Shown one piece after another: positions 15,884 to 24,703 of a stretch of 32,989 bases of DNA. A program made the position numbers and the translations under genes. Location: assembly GCA_027483175.1 (NCBI GenBank), contig JAIXVE010000127.1, positions 1-32,989 of the forward strand, written 5' to 3'. The first letter of the stretch is position 1. Each line of letters opens with the position of its first letter. The notes beneath the pieces were generated by a model. The model was not told where the DNA came from, did no database searches, and saw only the letters and a list, made by a program, of their open reading frames with translations. The stretch comes from Verrucomicrobiaceae bacterium. Its GTDB lineage: Bacteria; Verrucomicrobiota; Verrucomicrobiia; Verrucomicrobiales; V1-33.

Positions 15884-18694
15884 ATGACCCCAAATCCCAT
15901 CGCCCTCTCGCTCATCTACGCCGGTCTCACCGGCATCCTTGCCGCCCAGAACCCGCTCATCGCCCCCCCGCCCCCTCAAGGCAACGGGCCTGCCACCGTC
16001 CCAGCCGCTCCGGTCCCCCAACCAGACCCCACCGCCCAGCCCGACTTCCCTAAAATCGAAGACGTCCTCCGCGGCTTCGAAAAAGTCGTCAGCACCGCCG
16101 ACGGCCGCAAATCCTTCTACACACTCTGGAGCCGCGGCAAGGACCAGCAGCTCTACGCCGAACTCCCCAAGGAATTCGCCGGCCAGCGCCACTACCTCGC
16201 CCTCACCGTCGCCAGCGGCGACGACTACGCCGGCCTCCAGGCCGGTGACCTCTACTTCTACTGGCGCCCCTACGGCAAACGCCTCGCCATGGTCACCCCG
16301 GAACTCGGCATCCGCTCCACCGGCGATAAAGCCAGCCAGGACAGCATCAAACGGCTCTTCACAGACCGCGTCGTCCTCGACATGCCCATCCAGGGCATCA
16401 TGCCCAACGGCGGCCCCATCATCGATCTCGACGAACTCGTCGTCATGCACGCCGAAAAATTCTTCGGCGCAGAAGCCGCCGGCATGAACAAGGGGCTCTA
16501 CAAAATCAAAACCGCCAAGGCTTTCCCTAACAACGTCGAAGTCGCCATCGAAGCCCCCACCGCCGGCGGCAAACTCCGCACGTTCCACTACAGCTTCAGT
16601 CTCATCCCCGACAACACCGGCTACCAGCCGCGTCAGGCCGATGAACGCGTCGGCTACTTCACCACTTCCTACACAGACTTCGGCAAATTCACCCCCGAAG
16701 AAACCAAAATGCGGTTCATCAACCGCTGGCATCTCGAAAAGGCCGACCCTTCCCTCAAACTCAGTCCGCCCAAAACCCCGATCATCTTCTACATCGAACA
16801 CACCACCCCCATCCGCTACCGCCGCTGGGTCAAGGAAGGTGTCGACATGTGGAACAAGGCCTTCGAAAAAGTAGGTCTCGTCAACGCCATCCAGGTCTAC
16901 TTCCAGGACGCCAGCACCGGCGAACACATGGAAAAAGACCCGGAAGACGTGAACTACAACTTCATCCGCTGGCTCTCCAACGGGGTCGGCACCGCCATCG
17001 GGCCCTCCCGCACTCACCCGCTCACCGGCCAGATCCTCGACGCAGACATCGTCCTCACCGACGGCTGGATCCGCCACTGGTGGCGTCAGTATAACGAAAT
17101 CGTCCCGCAGCTCGCCATGGAAGGCGCGTCCCCGGAAACCCTCGCGTGGCTCCACGACAATCCTAACTGGGACCCGCGCGTCCGTCTCGCCGCGCCCGAA
17201 AAGCGCGCCACCGTCCTCGACCAGATCAAGCGCTCCCCCATGCCCGCCCTCGGCGGTCATGCCATCGCCGCCGCCATGATGGGCGGCCCGCTCGCCGGCA
17301 AAAACGAATACGACGGGCTCGTCGGCCGCAATGTCCAGTTCAATGGCTACTGCCAGGCCGCCGATTGGATGAGCCACGGCCTCGCCCTCATGGACATGGC
17401 CATGGCCACCGCCGCCGTCGCCCCAGCCCCCGGTGACCAGCTCATCGACGGCATCCCCGAAAACTTCATCGGGCCCCTCCTCGCTGACCTCACCGTCCAC
17501 GAGGTCGGCCACACGCTCGGGCTCCGTCACAACTTCAAAGGCTCCAGCATCTACACATGGGCCGAAATCAACAGCGACGCCGTCAAAGGGAAAAAACCCT
17601 TCGCCTCCAGCGTCATGGACTACATCCCTATCAATGTCGTTGCCAAAAAAGACGTCCCCCAGGGCGACTACGGCATGATCACCGTCGGACCCTATGACGA
17701 CTGGGCCATCGAATACGGCTACACCTTCGAAAAGGACCTCAAACCCATCCTCGCCAAGAACACCCAGCCGGAACTCATGTACGCCACCGACGAAGACACC
17801 GGCGGTCCCGACCCGCGCGCCCGCCGCTACGACTTCGCCAAGGACCCCATCGCCTTCGCCGAAAATCAGATGACGCTCGTCCGCGAACACCGCGGCAAGC
17901 TCCTCGACAAGTTCGTCAAGGACGGCGAATCATGGTCCAAGGCCCGCCGCGGCTACCAGCTCACCCTCCAGACCCAGGTCCAGGCCGTCATGATGATGGC
18001 CAACTGGCTCGGTGGCAGCCTCACCACCAGAAACCGCAAGGGCGACCCGAACGCTGGTGCCCCGGTCGAACCAGTGCCCGCCGCCACCCAGCGCGAAGCC
18101 CTCAAGTTCGTCCTCGCCAACACGTTCCCGGACGACTCCTACGGCCTCAGCCCTAACCTCCTCAAGTTCCTCACCGTCGACAAATGGTTCGACATGGAAA
18201 ACAACTTCGAGGAACCCAACTGGCCAGTCCACGACCGGGTCCTCGGCATCCAGGCCAGCGCCATGACCGCCATCCTCAACCCGGTTACGCTCAGCCGCGT
18301 CTTCGATAACGAATTCCGCACCGCCGCCGATCAGGACGCCCTCACCCTCCCAGAGGTCCTCTCCACCGTCCGCGCCGCCGCATGGACCGAACTCGACAAC
18401 GTCGACGCCAACCAGAAATTCAGCGACCGCCAGCCGCTCATCAGCAGTCTCCGCCGCAACCTGCAGCGCGAACACATCGACCGGCTCGTCGACCTCGCCA
18501 ACAACAAGCTCGGCAGCGCCCCAGCCGCGAAACCCATCAGCGATCTCGCCGCCACGCAACTCGCCGAACTCCGCGACAAACTCAACGCCGCCGCCGGCAA
18601 CGCCAACCTCGACAACTACACCCGCTCCCACCTCCGCGAAAACAGCGCCCGCATCACCAAAATGCTCGACGCCCGCTACGTGGTCGTGAAGTAA
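15884..18694 (+). CDS. Secreted zinc-dependent metzincin-like metalloprotease
   Basis: The protein is 936 aa with a signal peptide of about 22 residues (ending LAAQ) and a Pro-rich stretch after it. The extended zinc motif HEVGHTLGLRH (HExxHxxGxxH: His539, Glu540, His543, His549) and a downstream SVMDY (Met578) that fits a Met-turn mark a metzincin-type protease. Segments such as WNKAFEKVGL and the GxxxGLRHNFKGS region match the large DUF5117/DUF4953-type secreted proteases of Bacteroidota and PVC bacteria. The metal and catalytic residues are intact, so it is probably active outside the cytoplasm. It has its own AT-rich leader and ends at a strong hairpin, so it is likely a single-gene transcript. 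Substrate is unknown. Confidence 0.92.
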   Translation: MTPNPIALSLIYAGLTGILAAQNPLIAPPPPQGNGPATVPAAPVPQPDPTAQPDFPKIEDVLRGFEKVVSTADGRKSFYTLWSRGKDQQLYAELPKEFAGQRHYLALTVASGDDYAGLQAGDLYFYWRPYGKRLAMVTPELGIRSTGDKASQDSIKRLFTDRVVLDMPIQGIMPNGGPIIDLDELVVMHAEKFFGAEAAGMNKGLYKIKTAKAFPNNVEVAIEAPTAGGKLRTFHYSFSLIPDNTGYQPRQADERVGYFTTSYTDFGKFTPEETKMRFINRWHLEKADPSLKLSPPKTPIIFYIEHTTPIRYRRWVKEGVDMWNKAFEKVGLVNAIQVYFQDASTGEHMEKDPEDVNYNFIRWLSNGVGTAIGPSRTHPLTGQILDADIVLTDGWIRHWWRQYNEIVPQLAMEGASPETLAWLHDNPNWDPRVRLAAPEKRATVLDQIKRSPMPALGGHAIAAAMMGGPLAGKNEYDGLVGRNVQFNGYCQAADWMSHGLALMDMAMATAAVAPAPGDQLIDGIPENFIGPLLADLTVHEVGHTLGLRHNFKGSSIYTWAEINSDAVKGKKPFASSVMDYIPINVVAKKDVPQGDYGMITVGPYDDWAIEYGYTFEKDLKPILAKNTQPELMYATDEDTGGPDPRARRYDFAKDPIAFAENQMTLVREHRGKLLDKFVKDGESWSKARRGYQLTLQTQVQAVMMMANWLGGSLTTRNRKGDPNAGAPVEPVPAATQREALKFVLANTFPDDSYGLSPNLLKFLTVDKWFDMENNFEEPNWPVHDRVLGIQASAMTAILNPVTLSRVFDNEFRTAADQDALTLPEVLSTVRAAAWTELDNVDANQKFSDRQPLISSLRRNLQREHIDRLVDLANNKLGSAPAAKPISDLAATQLAELRDKLNAAAGNANLDNYTRSHLRENSARITKMLDARYVVVK

Positions 18695-18730
18695 CCTCCT
18701 CGAGGCTCTCCCCACACCCCTAAACTCCGC

Positions 18731-18759
18731 GAACGCCGGCCCCCCAAGGGCCGGCGTTC
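18731..18759 (+). terminator. Strong hairpin terminator after the metalloprotease
   Basis: GAACGCCGGCCC pairs perfectly with GGGCCGGCGTTC (12-bp stem, loop CCCAA), 36 bp after the stop codon and followed by TGCGTTT. It is a good intrinsic terminator candidate, although the T tract is short. Confidence 0.8.
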
Positions 18760-18802
18760 TGCGTTTCACCCACCCCTTCACGAGATCCACCTCGCAGAAC
18801 AA

Positions 18803-19000
18803 GCCTCCTTTGCTATCAGGCTCGCAACAAGCAAAGTGGCACGGGCATCCTGCCTGTGACCCCAAAGCCCAAGCCCCAGCATGCCATCCCAGTGCTCATG
18901 ACCGAGGCCACCTCCCCCGCACACCAAACCCCCAATCCCCTCCCCAAAACCAGAATCCCTTTGACCTCCACGCCCCCGCCTCTCAGCGAACGAATGAGCC
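18803..19000 (+). repeat. Dispersed repeat, copy A (about 200 bp, with REP-like hairpin)
   Basis: Nearly matches 19484-19687 along its length. It contains CACGGGCATCCTGCCTGTG (18840-18858), an 8-bp stem with one G-T pair and loop TCC, preceded by CAAGCAAAGTGG. With the terminator it accounts for most of the 312-bp gap after the metalloprotease. No transposase is nearby. Confidence 0.8.
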
Positions 19001-19006
19001 ATCCTC

Positions 19007-19399
19007 CTAAGGCGTCGCCCCCTTCACCTCCCGCTTCGCTCCCGCCAACTCCCTCAATCGCCGCGTCGTCTCCTCAGCAAGCACCTTGAAATTGCCGCGG
19101 CCTTCATACGTCACCTGCAGCCTCGACCGCATCGCCGCCAGCTCACTCGCAGCCTCATCGCCCTTCCCCGCCTCAATCGCCCCCACCGTCGCTTCCAGAA
19201 GGTCGTCTGCCGACCGGCTGTACCAGATGTTCAGATTGAACGACTCAACCGTACCGGCCGCCACGAACATCAACCCCGACCATCCCAGCGCCGCCGCCCC
19301 GGCAACAATTCGTCCTTTGCGCGATTCAGCTCTGGCAACACGAACAATCAGCCCGGCAAGGATCAGGAAAAAGAGGAATATGATCAGGATAGGTTCCAT
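19007..19399 (-). CDS. Small membrane protein of unknown function
   Basis: The protein is 130 aa from the ATG at 19399, chosen because TAGGAA lies 3-8 nt upstream on this strand; the frame is open further up into the repeat. Two hydrophobic segments (about residues 3-20 and 33-53, ILIIFLFFLILAGLIV and VAGAAALGWSGLMFVAA) precede a charged, helical C-terminal half (ELAAMRSRLQVTYEG, LAEETTRRLRELAG). This suggests a membrane anchor with a cytoplasmic coiled domain. No family was recognised. It is the only minus-strand gene between 4246 and 32201, and it is bracketed by two copies of the same dispersed repeat. Codons end largely in G or T, like the other minus-strand genes, so it is not obviously recent. 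Confidence 0.7.
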   Translation of the reverse strand: MEPILIIFLFFLILAGLIVRVARAESRKGRIVAGAAALGWSGLMFVAAGTVESFNLNIWYSRSADDLLEATVGAIEAGKGDEAASELAAMRSRLQVTYEGRGNFKVLAEETTRRLRELAGAKREVKGATP

Positions 19400-19483
19400 T
19401 TTCCTACCATTATTGTCCGCCGACATCGATTTCATCAAGCAAAACCAACGCCTCCGCTCGCCACCCCCTCCCGAGATAAACAC

Positions 19484-19687
19484 GCCTCCTCTGCTGTCAG
19501 GCTCGCCACAAGCAAAGTGACACGGGCATCCTGCCTGTGACCCCAAAGCCAAAGCCCCAGCATTGAAGCCCGGGCCTCATGAACTAGGCCAACGCTCCCC
19601 TCTCCGCACACCACACCCCCAATCCACTCCCCCAAACCAGAATCCTTGTAACCACCACGCCCCCACAGCTCAGGTAATGGATGAGCC
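19484..19687 (+). repeat. Dispersed repeat, copy B (about 200 bp, with REP-like hairpin)
   Basis: Direct repeat of copy A at 18803, with the same hairpin (19521-19539) and the same 3' portion ending ATGAGCC. It fills most of the 318-bp gap between the small membrane gene and the gene at 19718. Confidence 0.8.
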
Positions 19688-19717
19688 CAATCATACGCTC
19701 ACAACCATCACCCATCC

Positions 19718-20167
19718 ATGAAATCCCATCACTCCTCCGCCGCCCTCATCCTCCTCATCTCGCTCGCCAGCGCCCTCCCCACCACAGCCGCACCTCAATC
19801 GCCCAATCCACCCGCCGAAACCTCCAAAACCACCCCCGCCAAACATCCGGAAACCATCGAACAGGCCATCCCCGTCGCCGCCCTACTCCAGTCCGTGAAA
19901 GATTCCAACACTTCCCTGTTCCTCCAGTGCTGGGACCAGCCAACCACCCGCAAAATGGGCCTCTCCACCACCACCGCCTCCAAGTGGCTCGATCAATATA
20001 AACTCGGCTTCGACAAGGCCTTCGGCTCATGGTCTCCACGCGATTTCACTTTCACCTTCACCGGCGATGCCAACTCCGGTACCGTCACCGCCACATTCAA
20101 AGACAAATCCCTGCCGCCCCTAAAAGTCGTCAGCTCACTCAATGCATGGAAACTGGCCGAAAAGTAA
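19718..20167 (+). CDS. Secreted small protein of unknown function
   Basis: The protein is 149 aa with a signal peptide (MKSHHSSAALILLISLASALPTTAA split point near residue 25), a Pro/Thr-rich linker, and a compact domain (about 50-149) with SVKDSNTSLFLQCW, SKWLDQYKLGFDKAFG and a terminal beta hairpin FTFTFTGDANSGTVTATF. The alpha-then-beta layout recalls small NTF2-like or DUF4878-type secreted domains, but this is weak. It lies 19 bp before the kinase at 20187 and 30 bp after repeat copy B, so it probably leads the kinase-sigma operon and could supply a periplasmic partner for the kinase (inference). Confidence 0.7.
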   Translation: MKSHHSSAALILLISLASALPTTAAPQSPNPPAETSKTTPAKHPETIEQAIPVAALLQSVKDSNTSLFLQCWDQPTTRKMGLSTTTASKWLDQYKLGFDKAFGSWSPRDFTFTFTGDANSGTVTATFKDKSLPPLKVVSSLNAWKLAEK

Positions 20168-20186
20168 CCCTAGCTGTCTCACCACC

Positions 20187-22154
20187 ATGGCCTCTCCATC
20201 CAGTCCCCTCTGCCCGAAATGCCGCGCCCCCATCACCCCAGGAGCACCGCAGGGTCTCTGCCCGAAATGCCTGCTCCTCGCCGTCGCCACCCACGCAGGC
20301 CCTCCCTCTCCACCCACATCTCAGGGCCCTCCTCCCTCCACACACGACCTAGCCCCCCACTTCCCAGACCTTGAGATCCTCGATCTCATCGGCATGGGCG
20401 GCATGGGAGCCGTCTACAAGGCACGCCAGATCAATCTCGGACGCCTCGTCGCCCTCAAAATCCTCTCCCGCTCCCTCGCCGACGACCCCGCATTCCAGGA
20501 ACGCTTCGAACGCGAAGCCCGAGTCCTCGGACGCCTCAACCACACAGGCATCGTCACCATCTTCGACAGCGGCACCGCCGGCCCCTTCGCCTACCTGCTC
20601 ATGGAATTCGTCGATGGCGTCAATCTGCGCCAGGCCATGCAGTCCGGCGGCTTCTCACCCATGGACGCACTAGCCGTCACCAGAGAAATCTGCTCCGCCC
20701 TCGAATTCGCCCACTCCCAGGGCATCCTCCACCGCGACATCAAACCGGAAAACATCCTCATCGACCACTCCGGCCACGTGAAAATCGCCGACTTCGGCAT
20801 CGCCAAACTCATCGGCGATCACGGCAACGATCACGCAACCCTAACCACACACGGAGCCATCCTCGGCAGCATGCACTACATGGCCCCGGAACAATTCGAC
20901 TCCCCCGCCCGCATCGACCATCGCGCCGATATCTACTCGCTCGGCGTCGTTCTCTACGAACTGCTCACCGGCGAACTGCCCATCGGTCGCTTCAAACCAC
21001 CCTCGGAAAAATCCACCGCCGACGCCCGCATCGACGAAATCGTCATGCGCACACTCGAACGCGAACGCGACGCCCGCTTCAAGGACGTCCAGCAACTGAA
21101 AACCCACGTCGACGCCGCCACCCGCCCCGCACCACCCTCAAACCCCACTCCTCCCGACCGCAAGACCACGCGCCTCGCCAGCATCGCGCTCCTCTGCACC
21201 GCCCTCAGCCTCATCATCGCAGCCCTCGGAGCCATCCCCATCTATCAGATCGAATCCATCAACCAGTCCGACACGCCCATCCCCGTCAGTCCCCTCCCCA
21301 TCGCCGCCCTCTCCCTCTTCCTCATCGCCATCACCGCCATACCCGGCACCATCTTCGCCCTCCGCTCCCTCCGCCTCCTTCGCACCCCGAATAGCAATCC
21401 CGCAGGCCTCAAACGGTCGATCATCAGCGCCCTCGCATGGCCCGCCAGCGTCGTCGCCCTCATGCTCGCCTTCGCCATCGCCACCGCGTTCGCCGACAAC
21501 GCCGTCGGCACCGTCTCGCGCCTGCTCCTCGTCGCCCTGCTCGTCATCGCCAGTGGCCTCGGCATCACCACAATCGCAGGTCTCTTCCGCAGCATGTCCG
21601 CACGCCCCCCATCCGCCGCTCCCACCCGCCCCCGCATCTGGCCATTCGCCACCGCCGCCTCCCTCGCTCTCATCTGCTCCACCGCCTATCTCCTCAAGGT
21701 CCGCTCCTCTAACGACACCTACCTCCACCCATCCGGCACTCGCACGGCGATGGATATCTCCCTGCAACCCGGAACCTCCCTCTCCTACCAACTCATCCGC
21801 GTCAGCACGGACGGCCACGAATCCCCAATGAACATCAACGGCCGCATCCTCGCGCCCCCCGGCTCGCCTCTCCTCGCCAGTCTCGTCGTTCTCACGACCG
21901 ATCGCTGGAAAAACCACGCCCACCAGCAGATCGAGATCTCCCATCACTCCCCCAACGGATCCACCAGCCGAAAAACCATCCAGCTCGACGAACCATGGAC
22001 GTTCACCTCCTCGGGCTCAGCTCACCTCCAGCTCACCCAGGGCCTCAAGGAACGATCCGAACTCGCCTCCCGCTCCAACTGGTACGGCAAAAAACTCGAG
22101 TCGCTCTACCTCGAAACGGTCGCATCCCCGCCACCACCCGACCCAGCACCCTAA
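20187..22154 (+). CDS. Transmembrane Ser/Thr protein kinase with N-terminal zinc ribbon
   Basis: The protein is 655 aa from ATG 20187. An N-terminal zinc ribbon has Cys9/Cys12 and Cys25/Cys28 (CPKC twice), a hallmark of many verrucomicrobial kinases. The canonical kinase domain follows: loop GMGGMGAVY (69-77), Lys91, HRDIKPEN (His182, Asp184), Asp202 in DFG, and YMAPEQ. All catalytic residues are present. About five hydrophobic segments follow (near residues 330-520), then a short extracytoplasmic tail that may sense a ligand (inference). The gene is 19 bp after a secreted protein gene and 20 bp before a sigma factor gene, so the three form an operon. Unlike the kinases at 1 and 4503, it has standard DFG and APE motifs. 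Confidence 0.93.
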   Translation: MASPSSPLCPKCRAPITPGAPQGLCPKCLLLAVATHAGPPSPPTSQGPPPSTHDLAPHFPDLEILDLIGMGGMGAVYKARQINLGRLVALKILSRSLADDPAFQERFEREARVLGRLNHTGIVTIFDSGTAGPFAYLLMEFVDGVNLRQAMQSGGFSPMDALAVTREICSALEFAHSQGILHRDIKPENILIDHSGHVKIADFGIAKLIGDHGNDHATLTTHGAILGSMHYMAPEQFDSPARIDHRADIYSLGVVLYELLTGELPIGRFKPPSEKSTADARIDEIVMRTLERERDARFKDVQQLKTHVDAATRPAPPSNPTPPDRKTTRLASIALLCTALSLIIAALGAIPIYQIESINQSDTPIPVSPLPIAALSLFLIAITAIPGTIFALRSLRLLRTPNSNPAGLKRSIISALAWPASVVALMLAFAIATAFADNAVGTVSRLLLVALLVIASGLGITTIAGLFRSMSARPPSAAPTRPRIWPFATAASLALICSTAYLLKVRSSNDTYLHPSGTRTAMDISLQPGTSLSYQLIRVSTDGHESPMNINGRILAPPGSPLLASLVVLTTDRWKNHAHQQIEISHHSPNGSTSRKTIQLDEPWTFTSSGSAHLQLTQGLKERSELASRSNWYGKKLESLYLETVASPPPPDPAP

Positions 22155-22174
22155 CCGGATCATCAGCCACGCCC

Positions 22175-22903
22175 ATGACCGCTTCCTCCTCAGTCTCCAC
22201 CTTCACCGCCACCCGCTGGACGCTCGTCATCAAAGCTCAGGGCGATTCCCCCGAATCCCGCCTCGCCCTCAGCGAACTCTGCGCCGCCTACTGGAACCCA
22301 GTCTTCCTCTTCCTGCGACGCGAAGGCCGCTCCGACGACCTCAGCCGCGATCTCACTCAGGAATTCTTCGCCCGCATCCTCGCCCGCGGGGGCATCGGCA
22401 ACCCGGACCCCGCCAAAGGCCGCTTCCGCTCCTACCTGCTCGGCGCTCTCAAACACTTCCTCGCAGATCAACGTCGCCTCGCCGGCCGCCTCAAACGCGC
22501 CGGCGCCGCCGCCACCGATTCCCTCGACGCTCCACCCACCGACGGCTCGCCACCCCCTCAAATCCCCGATCCATCCGCAGCCTTCGCCGACAAATGGTTC
22601 GACCGCGAATGGGCCCTCGCCATCATGGACCGAAGTCTCTCCGCCGTCCAATCATCCTTCGAACAGGCCGGCAAAGGCCCGCAGTTCGAGGCCCTCAAAC
22701 CATGGCTCGTCGGCGACTCCGAAAACCTCTCCCAATCCGACGCCGCCACCTCTCTCGGCATCACCACCGGAGCCGTCAAAGTAGCCATCCACAGGCTCCG
22801 CAAAGCCTTCCGCTCCGCCGTGGAAACCGAAATCGCCCAGACCGTCCCGTCATCCGACGACGTCGCCTCCGAACTCGCCTATCTCATCGAGGTCCTCAGC
22901 TGA
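22175..22903 (+). CDS. ECF-type RNA polymerase sigma factor, kinase-linked
   Basis: The protein is 242 aa from ATG 22175; the open frame extends back into the kinase gene. Region 2 includes RWTLVIKAQGDSPESRLAL, YWNPVFLFLRREG, DLTQEFFARIL and GRFRSYLLGALKHFLADQRR. A spacer of about 70 residues precedes region 4, with the helix-turn-helix SDAATSLGITTGAVKVAIHR. This variant of ECF factor is common in Verrucomicrobiota and Planctomycetota next to kinases, consistent with phosphorylation-dependent control (inference). It is the last gene of the operon starting at 19718. Confidence 0.9.
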   Translation: MTASSSVSTFTATRWTLVIKAQGDSPESRLALSELCAAYWNPVFLFLRREGRSDDLSRDLTQEFFARILARGGIGNPDPAKGRFRSYLLGALKHFLADQRRLAGRLKRAGAAATDSLDAPPTDGSPPPQIPDPSAAFADKWFDREWALAIMDRSLSAVQSSFEQAGKGPQFEALKPWLVGDSENLSQSDAATSLGITTGAVKVAIHRLRKAFRSAVETEIAQTVPSSDDVASELAYLIEVLS

Positions 22904-22912
22904 TCCCCCACA

Positions 22913-22959
22913 CCCACACCCGCCGACATGGACCCTCCCGGCAATTGCATTGCCCGGAA
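22913..22959 (+). repeat. 47-bp direct repeat, first copy
   Basis: Matches 23155-23201 with two mismatches, 242 bp apart. It contains the hairpin GGCAAT-TGC-ATTGCC (22940-22954). The two copies flank repeat copy C in the 371-bp gap before the sulfatase operon. Confidence 0.85.
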
Positions 22960-22967
22960 GTTTATCT

Positions 22968-23062
22968 CGAACAAGCAAAGTGGCACGGGCATCCTGCCTG
23001 TGACCCCACAGCCAAAGCCCCAATATGCAAGCCCAAGCCCCATGACCGAGGGCACCTCACCC
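22968..23062 (+). repeat. Dispersed repeat, copy C (partial, with REP-like hairpin)
   Basis: Shares CAAGCAAAGTGGCACGGG, the hairpin (22984-23002) and the following AAAGCCCCA-type stretch with copies A and B, but lacks their 5' and 3' ends. It sits between the two 47-bp direct repeats. Confidence 0.75.
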
Positions 23063-23154
23063 TTGGGATGCTGGATTTTGCCGCTGCATAACTCGCGAAA
23101 CAGTCACTCAGGAACCCGTCCCGACCCCGCGGCAAAGCCTGCGCCTACAGCACG

Positions 23155-23201
23155 CCCACACCCGCCGACATGGACCCGCCCGGCAATTGCATTGCCCCGA
23201 A
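23155..23201 (+). repeat. 47-bp direct repeat, second copy
   Basis: Second copy of the repeat at 22913, with the same GGCAAT/ATTGCC hairpin (23182-23196). It lies 73 bp before the first sulfatase ATG. Confidence 0.85.
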
Positions 23202-23274
23202 AAATGGGCTCGAATCCCCCATATCCGCCCGCCATCATCGCTCCCTCGTCGCCCCCCCACATCCTCTTCCGGCC

Positions 23275-24693
23275 ATGACTCGCCTCCTCATCCTCTGCAG
23301 CCTCGCCGCCACCCTCGCCACCGCCACCGCCCGGCATCCCAATATCCTCATCATCGTCAGCGACGACCAGGGCTACGCCGACGCCGGCTTCCAGGGCAGC
23401 AAGGTCGCCATCACACCCAACCTCGACGCACTCGCCAAATCCGGCATCACCTGCACCAGCGGCTACGTCACCTATCCAGTCTGCTCGCCCTCCCGCGCCG
23501 GTCTCCTCACCGGCCGCTACCAGGCACGCTTCGGCCACGATAACAATCCCGTCTACGACCCGCTCGATAACAAGGAAGGCCTGCCCCTCACCGAAACCAT
23601 CCTCCCCCAATTCCTCAAACGCGCCGGCTATCACACCGGCTGGATCGGCAAATGGCATCTCGGCTCAGCCCCCGCCTTCGTCCCATGGGCCCGCGGATTC
23701 GACGAATCCTTCGGCTTCATCGGCGGCGGTCACCGTTTCACCAACTGGCTGCCCGACGAACGCCAGTACTCGCTCCCCCTCATCCGCGACGGCAAACCCA
23801 CCGCCGACGTCCCCCCACACCTCACGCTCGCCTTCGGTAACGCCGCCGCCTCCTTCATCCGTTCCCAAAAGGACCACCCATGGATGCTCTACCTCCCCTT
23901 CAACGCCCCGCACACTCCCCACGAACCTTCTCCCGACCGTCTCGAAAAATTCTCCCACATCCCCAACCCTCAGCGCCGCAAATACCTCGCCCAACTCAGT
24001 CTCCTCGACGACGCCATCGGTCTCGTCACCACCGCTCTCGCCGACTCTAACCAGCGCGACCACACCCTGACATTCTTCTTCAGCGACAACGGTGGCCACA
24101 CGCCCAGCGGATCCGACAACTCCCCTCTCCGCGCCATGAAAGGCACGCTCTACGAAGGCGGGGTCCGCGTCCCCTTCCTCGTCAGTTGGCCCGCAAAACT
24201 CCCAGCCGGCAAGCTCTACCACCACCCGGTCTCCTCGCTCGATGTCCTCCCCTCCGCCCTCGCCGCCGCCGACATCCCCATGCCCACCGCCCGCAAACTC
24301 GACGGGGTCAACCTCATCCCCCATCTCGCCGGCGAGGTCTCTACCCCACCCCACGCTAACCTGACATGGCGCATGCACGGCAAACAGTCCCTCGCCATCC
24401 GCTCCGACAACTGGAAGCTCATCCGCACCGGCAACACCCCGCCCGAACTCTACGACCTCGCCTCCGACGCCTCCGAATCCAAAGACGTCGCCGCCCAAAA
24501 CGCCGACGTCGTCACTCGTCTCTCCGCCACTCTCGACTCGTGGAACCGCGAACTCATCGACCCGGTCTTCCCCGGAAGCTCGGTCAAAAACGAAGACTGG
24601 GGCCCCGGCGGCGCCAATCAGCGCAACCGCCCGAAACCCAAGCGCCCCACCCCCAAACCTCCCGACGCCAATCCGTCGACCGCCCCTAACTGA
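23275..24693 (+). CDS. Sulfatase (formylglycine-dependent, S1 family) 1
   Basis: The protein is 472 aa from ATG 23275, giving the signal peptide MTRLLILCSLAATLATATA; an in-frame ATG at 23170 lies inside the 47-bp repeat and is rejected. The formylglycine motif is Cys70-S-P-S-R followed by AGLLTG. Metal-binding IVSDDQGYAD, IGKWHLG and FSDNGGHT fit the alkaline phosphatase-like fold. The C-terminal Pro/Lys-rich tail is unusual. It is probably active once the cysteine is converted to formylglycine, on a sulfated sugar outside the cytoplasm. It leads a six-gene operon. The exact S1 subfamily cannot be fixed by eye. Confidence 0.93.
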   Translation: MTRLLILCSLAATLATATARHPNILIIVSDDQGYADAGFQGSKVAITPNLDALAKSGITCTSGYVTYPVCSPSRAGLLTGRYQARFGHDNNPVYDPLDNKEGLPLTETILPQFLKRAGYHTGWIGKWHLGSAPAFVPWARGFDESFGFIGGGHRFTNWLPDERQYSLPLIRDGKPTADVPPHLTLAFGNAAASFIRSQKDHPWMLYLPFNAPHTPHEPSPDRLEKFSHIPNPQRRKYLAQLSLLDDAIGLVTTALADSNQRDHTLTFFFSDNGGHTPSGSDNSPLRAMKGTLYEGGVRVPFLVSWPAKLPAGKLYHHPVSSLDVLPSALAAADIPMPTARKLDGVNLIPHLAGEVSTPPHANLTWRMHGKQSLAIRSDNWKLIRTGNTPPELYDLASDASESKDVAAQNADVVTRLSATLDSWNRELIDPVFPGSSVKNEDWGPGGANQRNRPKPKRPTPKPPDANPSTAPN

Positions 24694-24703
24694 CCCCGCC
24701 GCC

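Noticed and set aside
15869-17890. 673-aa antisense ORF over the metalloprotease
   Set aside because: It is Gly/Ala/Asp/Glu-rich with no motif; it is the shadow of a C-ending, GC-rich coding strand, and the plus-strand frame holds the zinc motif.
18803-23201. Insertion sequence
   Set aside because: There are repeats but no transposase and no terminal inverted repeats, so no autonomous element is supported.
23170-23274. N-terminal extension of sulfatase 1
   Set aside because: It begins inside the 47-bp direct repeat, and a clean signal peptide starts at 23275.
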